NCBI GenBank assembly: GCA_902381685.1
Contig: LR698958.1
Span: 2,155,030 to 2,219,029 of the forward strand
Source: Lachnospiraceae bacterium
Lineage (GTDB): Bacteria; Bacillota; Clostridia; Lachnospirales; Lachnospiraceae
Direction: 5' to 3'
Length of the DNA stretch: 64,000 bases
Shown: piece by piece, positions 61,363-64,000 of the stretch
How the letters are laid out: each line of letters begins with the position of its first letter
Numbering within the stretch: the stretch's first letter is position 1
Program-made: the position numbers and the translations under genes
The notes under the pieces: model-generated
The model's database searches: none
What the model was told of the DNA's origin: nothing
What the model saw: the letters and a program-made list of their open reading frames with translations, nothing else

Positions 61363-62625
61363 TTAGTTATTCTCATTAAAATTCTTTACCATGTTTGCTT
61401 TAGATGCAAGGCTTCCCGCTTTTGCGTTTTTATTCGCTTCCGCTGCTTTCTTTAAACGTGCTTCTTTTTCTGCATCTGTCATCTTTTTCATGCTTGGCTC
61501 CTGAATATTTCTTACATTTCTCTGTGCCATCTCATTGATATTCTTAGCAGAAGCTCCCTTTTTCTCACGTTTCTTCTTAACTTTCTCTACATTCTGTGCA
61601 ATCAAATCATCTACGGATATTTTTTCCAAATGTTTATTAATAATCAACTGCTGCACACATCGGACAACCGCACTGGCAATCCAGTACAAACCTAAACCTG
61701 CCTGGAATGTGAAACACATAAATACTGATAACATCGGCATCATAACATTCATCATCTTCATCTGACTTGCCATCGGATTATCCGCTGTCTGTGTTGCAGA
61801 TGCTGTTGATGTTAACTTAATACTTATCCACTGTGTAAGACCTGATAAAATAGGAATAATTAATGCAACAATTATTAATGCGATTGCACCTGTTTTAACC
61901 CCGTCCATAAACATTGTCTTCGGCGTTTCCGCAAGGTTAATTCCGAGGAAACTGTTCAAATGTTTTACATTTTCCTGTGTACTCTGGATAATCGGCTGTA
62001 AGTTGCTGAATTTATCCGCCAATGTATCCCATGTACTATCCTGAAATTTATATAATACGTCAATAATTGTATTTGTTTTTGTGTAGTCAAAATGTTTCGG
62101 GTCAATTAAAATAGGAGAGGCTTTTCCAATTCCTTCCATGATTTTCTGATACCCGTCTGTTGCCATAATGGAATTTACAAGCGGTAAATACGCATCTTTA
62201 ACTCCGCCTACATATGCAGGAATATTCTGGATTACCTGCCAAAGTCCGAGCAAAATCGGAAATTGAATTAAAAGCGAACCACAGCCACCGGTTGGCGACG
62301 TTCCGTATTTATCATAGACCATCTGTGTCTCTTCCTGCATTTTAAGAACAGATGTCTGATCTCTTTTACCTTTATATTTCTTCTGAATTGCCTGAATTTC
62401 AGGGTTCATTGCCGCAGACATCTTTGAAAATTTCTGCTGCTTAATTGTCAACGGTATTAATAATGTATAAATAATAATTGTAAAGATGATAATACAGATA
62501 CCGATATTCTCAATACCGAATAAATTACTCATCACATTAAAGATACCGTCCATTAATTTTCCGAGCAACCATGCTATCTGTCCAATAATCGGCGTAGTTG
62601 CCTGTGTCAATAATGTACCAGTCAT
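61363..62625 (-). CDS. yidC: membrane protein insertase YidC (SpoIIIJ/OxaA)
   Basis: A 420-residue insertase of the Gram-positive YidC1 type. Membrane segments at about 30-60, 90-115, 145-165, 240-265 and 290-320; motifs 'GICIIIFTIIIYTLLIPLTIKQQKFSKMSAAMNPEIQAIQKKYKG' and 'PTGGCGSLLIQFPILLGLWQVIQNIP', and 'MPMLSVFMCFTFQAGLGLYWIASAVVRCVQQLIIN'. The Lys/Ala-rich C-terminal tail is cytosolic. Assists SecYEG membrane insertion. Confidence 0.95.
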   Translation of the reverse strand: MTGTLLTQATTPIIGQIAWLLGKLMDGIFNVMSNLFGIENIGICIIIFTIIIYTLLIPLTIKQQKFSKMSAAMNPEIQAIQKKYKGKRDQTSVLKMQEETQMVYDKYGTSPTGGCGSLLIQFPILLGLWQVIQNIPAYVGGVKDAYLPLVNSIMATDGYQKIMEGIGKASPILIDPKHFDYTKTNTIIDVLYKFQDSTWDTLADKFSNLQPIIQSTQENVKHLNSFLGINLAETPKTMFMDGVKTGAIALIIVALIIPILSGLTQWISIKLTSTASATQTADNPMASQMKMMNVMMPMLSVFMCFTFQAGLGLYWIASAVVRCVQQLIINKHLEKISVDDLIAQNVEKVKKKREKKGASAKNINEMAQRNVRNIQEPSMKKMTDAEKEARLKKAAEANKNAKAGSLASKANMVKNFNENN

Positions 62626-62646
62626 ATTTTTTCCTCCTACTGCACT

Positions 62647-62859
62647 TTAAGGTACGGGGTCATATCCCCCTTTTGAAAATGGATTGCAACGCATAATTCT
62701 CCATATCGTAAGAAGACTTCCCTTAAAGGCACCATATTTTTCAATTGCCTCCAACCCATATTCTGAACAGGTTGGTATATAAATACAGTGTGTTCTTACT
62801 TTCAATCCGGATAAATACTTTCTATAAAATTTAATTAGCATTATAAGCAGTTTCTTCAC
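62647..62859 (-). CDS. yidD: membrane protein insertion efficiency factor YidD
   Basis: A 70-residue small protein with [34 protein letters not shown] and [15 protein letters not shown], the diagnostic YidD motifs including the CRYxPTCSxYxxxAI-like core (here variants: [13 protein letters not shown]). It begins inside the 3' end of rnpA (29-bp overlap), as in most Firmicutes. Confidence 0.95.
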   Translation of the reverse strand: MKKLLIMLIKFYRKYLSGLKVRTHCIYIPTCSEYGLEAIEKYGAFKGSLLTIWRIMRCNPFSKGGYDPVP

Positions 62860-63223
62860 TTATTCCATCTCCATTTTTCTTTTCCATCGGATTATATATA
62901 TGATGAAGTTTTGCCAAGTGGATTAGGGCACTGTCCATTTCTCCATATGATTTACCGTTTGCTGAAGCCCTCACAATCACAACTATATCATATCCACATT
63001 GCATTTTACTTTCTTGTAGTCGATAACTTTCTCTTATTAAACGAGTCAGTCTGTGTCTTACTACACTGTTCCCTACCTTTTTACTTACCGAAATTCCTAT
63101 TCTGTTTTTATTTAAGCCGTTTGGCTTCTTATACATAACTAAATATTTATTCGCATATGATTTTCCACGTTTATATACGATTTGAAAATCTCTGTTTTTC
63201 TTTAAAGATTCGGAAAATTGCAT
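62831..63223 (-). CDS. rnpA: ribonuclease P protein component
   Basis: Protein subunit of RNase P, 130 residues, basic. The start ([31 protein letters not shown]) and the RNP motif '[29 protein letters not shown]' are complete. Slightly longer at the C-terminus than the usual ~115-120 residues, because it extends into yidD. Confidence 0.96.
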   Translation of the reverse strand: MQFSESLKKNRDFQIVYKRGKSYANKYLVMYKKPNGLNKNRIGISVSKKVGNSVVRHRLTRLIRESYRLQESKMQCGYDIVVIVRASANGKSYGEMDSALIHLAKLHHIYNPMEKKNGDGISEETAYNAN

Positions 63224-63252
63224 TTTTCATCTCCCATTTTTTATAGAAGAAA

Positions 63253-63272
63253 AGGCCACATATATGCGGCCT
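63253..63272 (-). terminator. hairpin between rpmH and rnpA
   Basis: AGGCC...GGCCT hairpin directly after the rpmH stop with a short U-rich tail; probably a weak terminator that lowers rnpA relative to rpmH. Confidence 0.6.
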
Positions 63273-63405
63273 ACGCTGATAATTTCTTTCTTCCTTTTGC
63301 TCTTCTAGCAGCTAAAACTTTTCTTCCACCTGCTGTGCTCATTCTTGCTCTGAATCCGTGAACTTTTGCTCTGGATCTCTTTTTTGGTTGGAATGTCATT
63401 TTCAT
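63271..63405 (-). CDS. rpmH: 50S ribosomal protein L34
   Basis: A 44-residue basic ribosomal protein with the invariant sequence [38 protein letters not shown]. The ATG at 63405 (MKMTFQ) follows AGGAGGTG at good spacing. The longer ORF upstream is not part of L34. Classical dnaA-rpmH divergence at the origin. Confidence 0.97.
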   Translation of the reverse strand: MKMTFQPKKRSRAKVHGFRARMSTAGGRKVLAARRAKGRKKLSA

Positions 63406-63540
63406 TGATATCCACCTCCTTAAACTCAAACCTATACATATATATAAGTATATTATTTTTTTAAAGACATCGCTTTTAATTATAGTTATAAAACAGTATT
63501 TCGTCAAGCAAAACCTACAATTTTGTACTATTTTTTTCAT

Positions 63541-63786
63541 TTCTCCACATTATCCACATTGTGTGGATAACTTGTGGATATCTCGGGGATATAATGTTAA
63601 TTTTATGTGTATTTTTGATTTTTCCTCTACAGTTTTCCCCTATTTTACTGGGATTTTCCATGTTTATAAAGTTATCCACATGATTTTTCATTGCTTAAAT
63701 ATCAATTTTGATGTAAAATATACTGTATTATAGTATAGGTATAGTAGGTGTACTATGCACAAATGCAAGAATTAGGAGTCGTTAGT
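63541..63786 (+). promoter_or_regulatory. origin-type region with DnaA boxes (dnaA promoter)
   Basis: Perfect or near-perfect DnaA boxes between rpmH and dnaA: TTATCCACA 63550-63558, TGTGGATAA 63562-63570, TGTGGATAT 63574-63582 and TTATCCACA 63672-63680. The AT-rich stretch after 63690 leads to dnaA. It is either part of oriC or the dnaA autoregulatory region; the usual second box cluster beyond dnaA is outside the window. Confidence 0.8.
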
Positions 63787-64000
63787 ATGAATATCGTCAA
63801 GGAAAAGTGGAGTGAAATTATTGAAAAATTAAGAATTGAATATGGGCTTTCAAATGTGTCTTTTAATACGTGGATAAAACCTTTAAAAGTGCATGAAGTA
63901 AAAGACAATACCGTTTTTCTTCTATGTGAGTTAAAAGCAAGTATCGACCACATTAAGCATAAATACGAACTTCCTTTGCGTGTTTGTATCGCCGAAGTAA
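63787..64000 (+). CDS. dnaA: chromosomal replication initiator DnaA, N-terminal part
   Basis: The first 71 residues of DnaA (MNIVKEKWSEIIEKLRIEYGLSNVSFNTWIKPLKVHEVKDNTVFLLCELKASIDHIKHKYELPLRVCIAEV), the domain I/SirA-DnaD interaction region with the conserved FNTWIKPL. Runs off the right end of the window. A GGAG-like ribosome site (TTAGGAGTCG) precedes the ATG. Confidence 0.95.
   Translation, partial: MNIVKEKWSEIIEKLRIEYGLSNVSFNTWIKPLKVHEVKDNTVFLLCELKASIDHIKHKYELPLRVCIAEV

Noticed and set aside
20..64000. Prophage or conjugation genes in the island
   Set aside because: No integrase, relaxase, terminase, capsid or type IV secretion gene could be recognised; only the replication and partition part of a plasmid-like element is present.

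Overview
The window looks like chromosome from a spore-forming, anaerobic, low-GC Firmicute, most likely a Lachnospiraceae gut bacterium. The evidence is the gene set (DUF3881, DUF4446, reverse rubrerythrin, SpoIID with a degenerate SpoIIQ-like partner, CwlD-type amidase, MecA, Ile T-box) and the run of genes next to the replication origin. The species cannot be fixed from the sequence alone.

Layout. (1) 1-24.9 kb is ordinary backbone: the tail of a YaaL/DUF2508 gene, a pyrimidine-salvage and tRNA-modification operon (Sua5 fusion, upp, dCMP deaminase), cell-wall and sporulation genes, mecA, a PerR/rubrerythrin peroxide block, a DEAD-box helicase behind a leader terminator, hemolysin III, spoIID-spoIIQ-like, glycogen phosphorylase with ileS behind an isoleucine T-box, a D-Ala-D-Ala carboxypeptidase, and a ferredoxin divergent from a Crp/Fnr regulator. 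(2) 25-51 kb is an accessory island. It holds a membrane TerB-like protein with an unrecognised 401-aa partner, an intact IS110-family element with a probable bridge RNA, the 3' half of a tRNA-Lys gene, a large cell-surface locus (29.5-41.4 kb), two Rrf2 regulators with related leaders, a broken GH95 fucosidase joined head to head to a broken SpaA pilin, and an integrated plasmid-type RepA_N/ParA/ParB module (46.3-50.6 kb) ending at tRNA-Arg(CCT) and a decayed tRNA-Arg copy. (3) 51-64 kb is the conserved origin-proximal block on the minus strand: DUF3881, serS, DUF4446, parB, parA with two perfect parS sites, rsmG, mnmG, mnmE, jag, yidC, yidD, rnpA, rpmH, then DnaA boxes and the start of dnaA on the plus strand. 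One alpha/beta hydrolase gene on the plus strand interrupts this block.

How the genes work together. The surface locus has two copies of the same module: a 1095-residue secreted adhesin without its own wall-sorting signal, followed by an 85-95 residue secreted protein that is almost only a sorting signal (TPxTGD, membrane span, basic tail). Between the two modules lie a small secreted pilin-like protein, two paralogous single-span membrane proteins, a lipoprotein, a membrane-tethered thioredoxin-like protein and an unrecognised 338-aa cytosolic protein. I read this as an uncharacterised surface-assembly system in which the small protein may serve as a separate wall anchor for the adhesin. Related leader sequences in front of one adhesin and of both Rrf2 genes suggest shared control. 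The par/rep module still carries iterons inside repA and a palindrome cluster upstream, but its parA has an in-frame stop codon, so it is probably a decaying integrated plasmid.

The strongest sequence-level observation is in the IS110 element. A 15-nt stretch of its 5' non-coding region is the exact reverse complement of the target site rebuilt by joining the two flanks at a CT core. This defines the element ends and supports an RNA-guided insertion.
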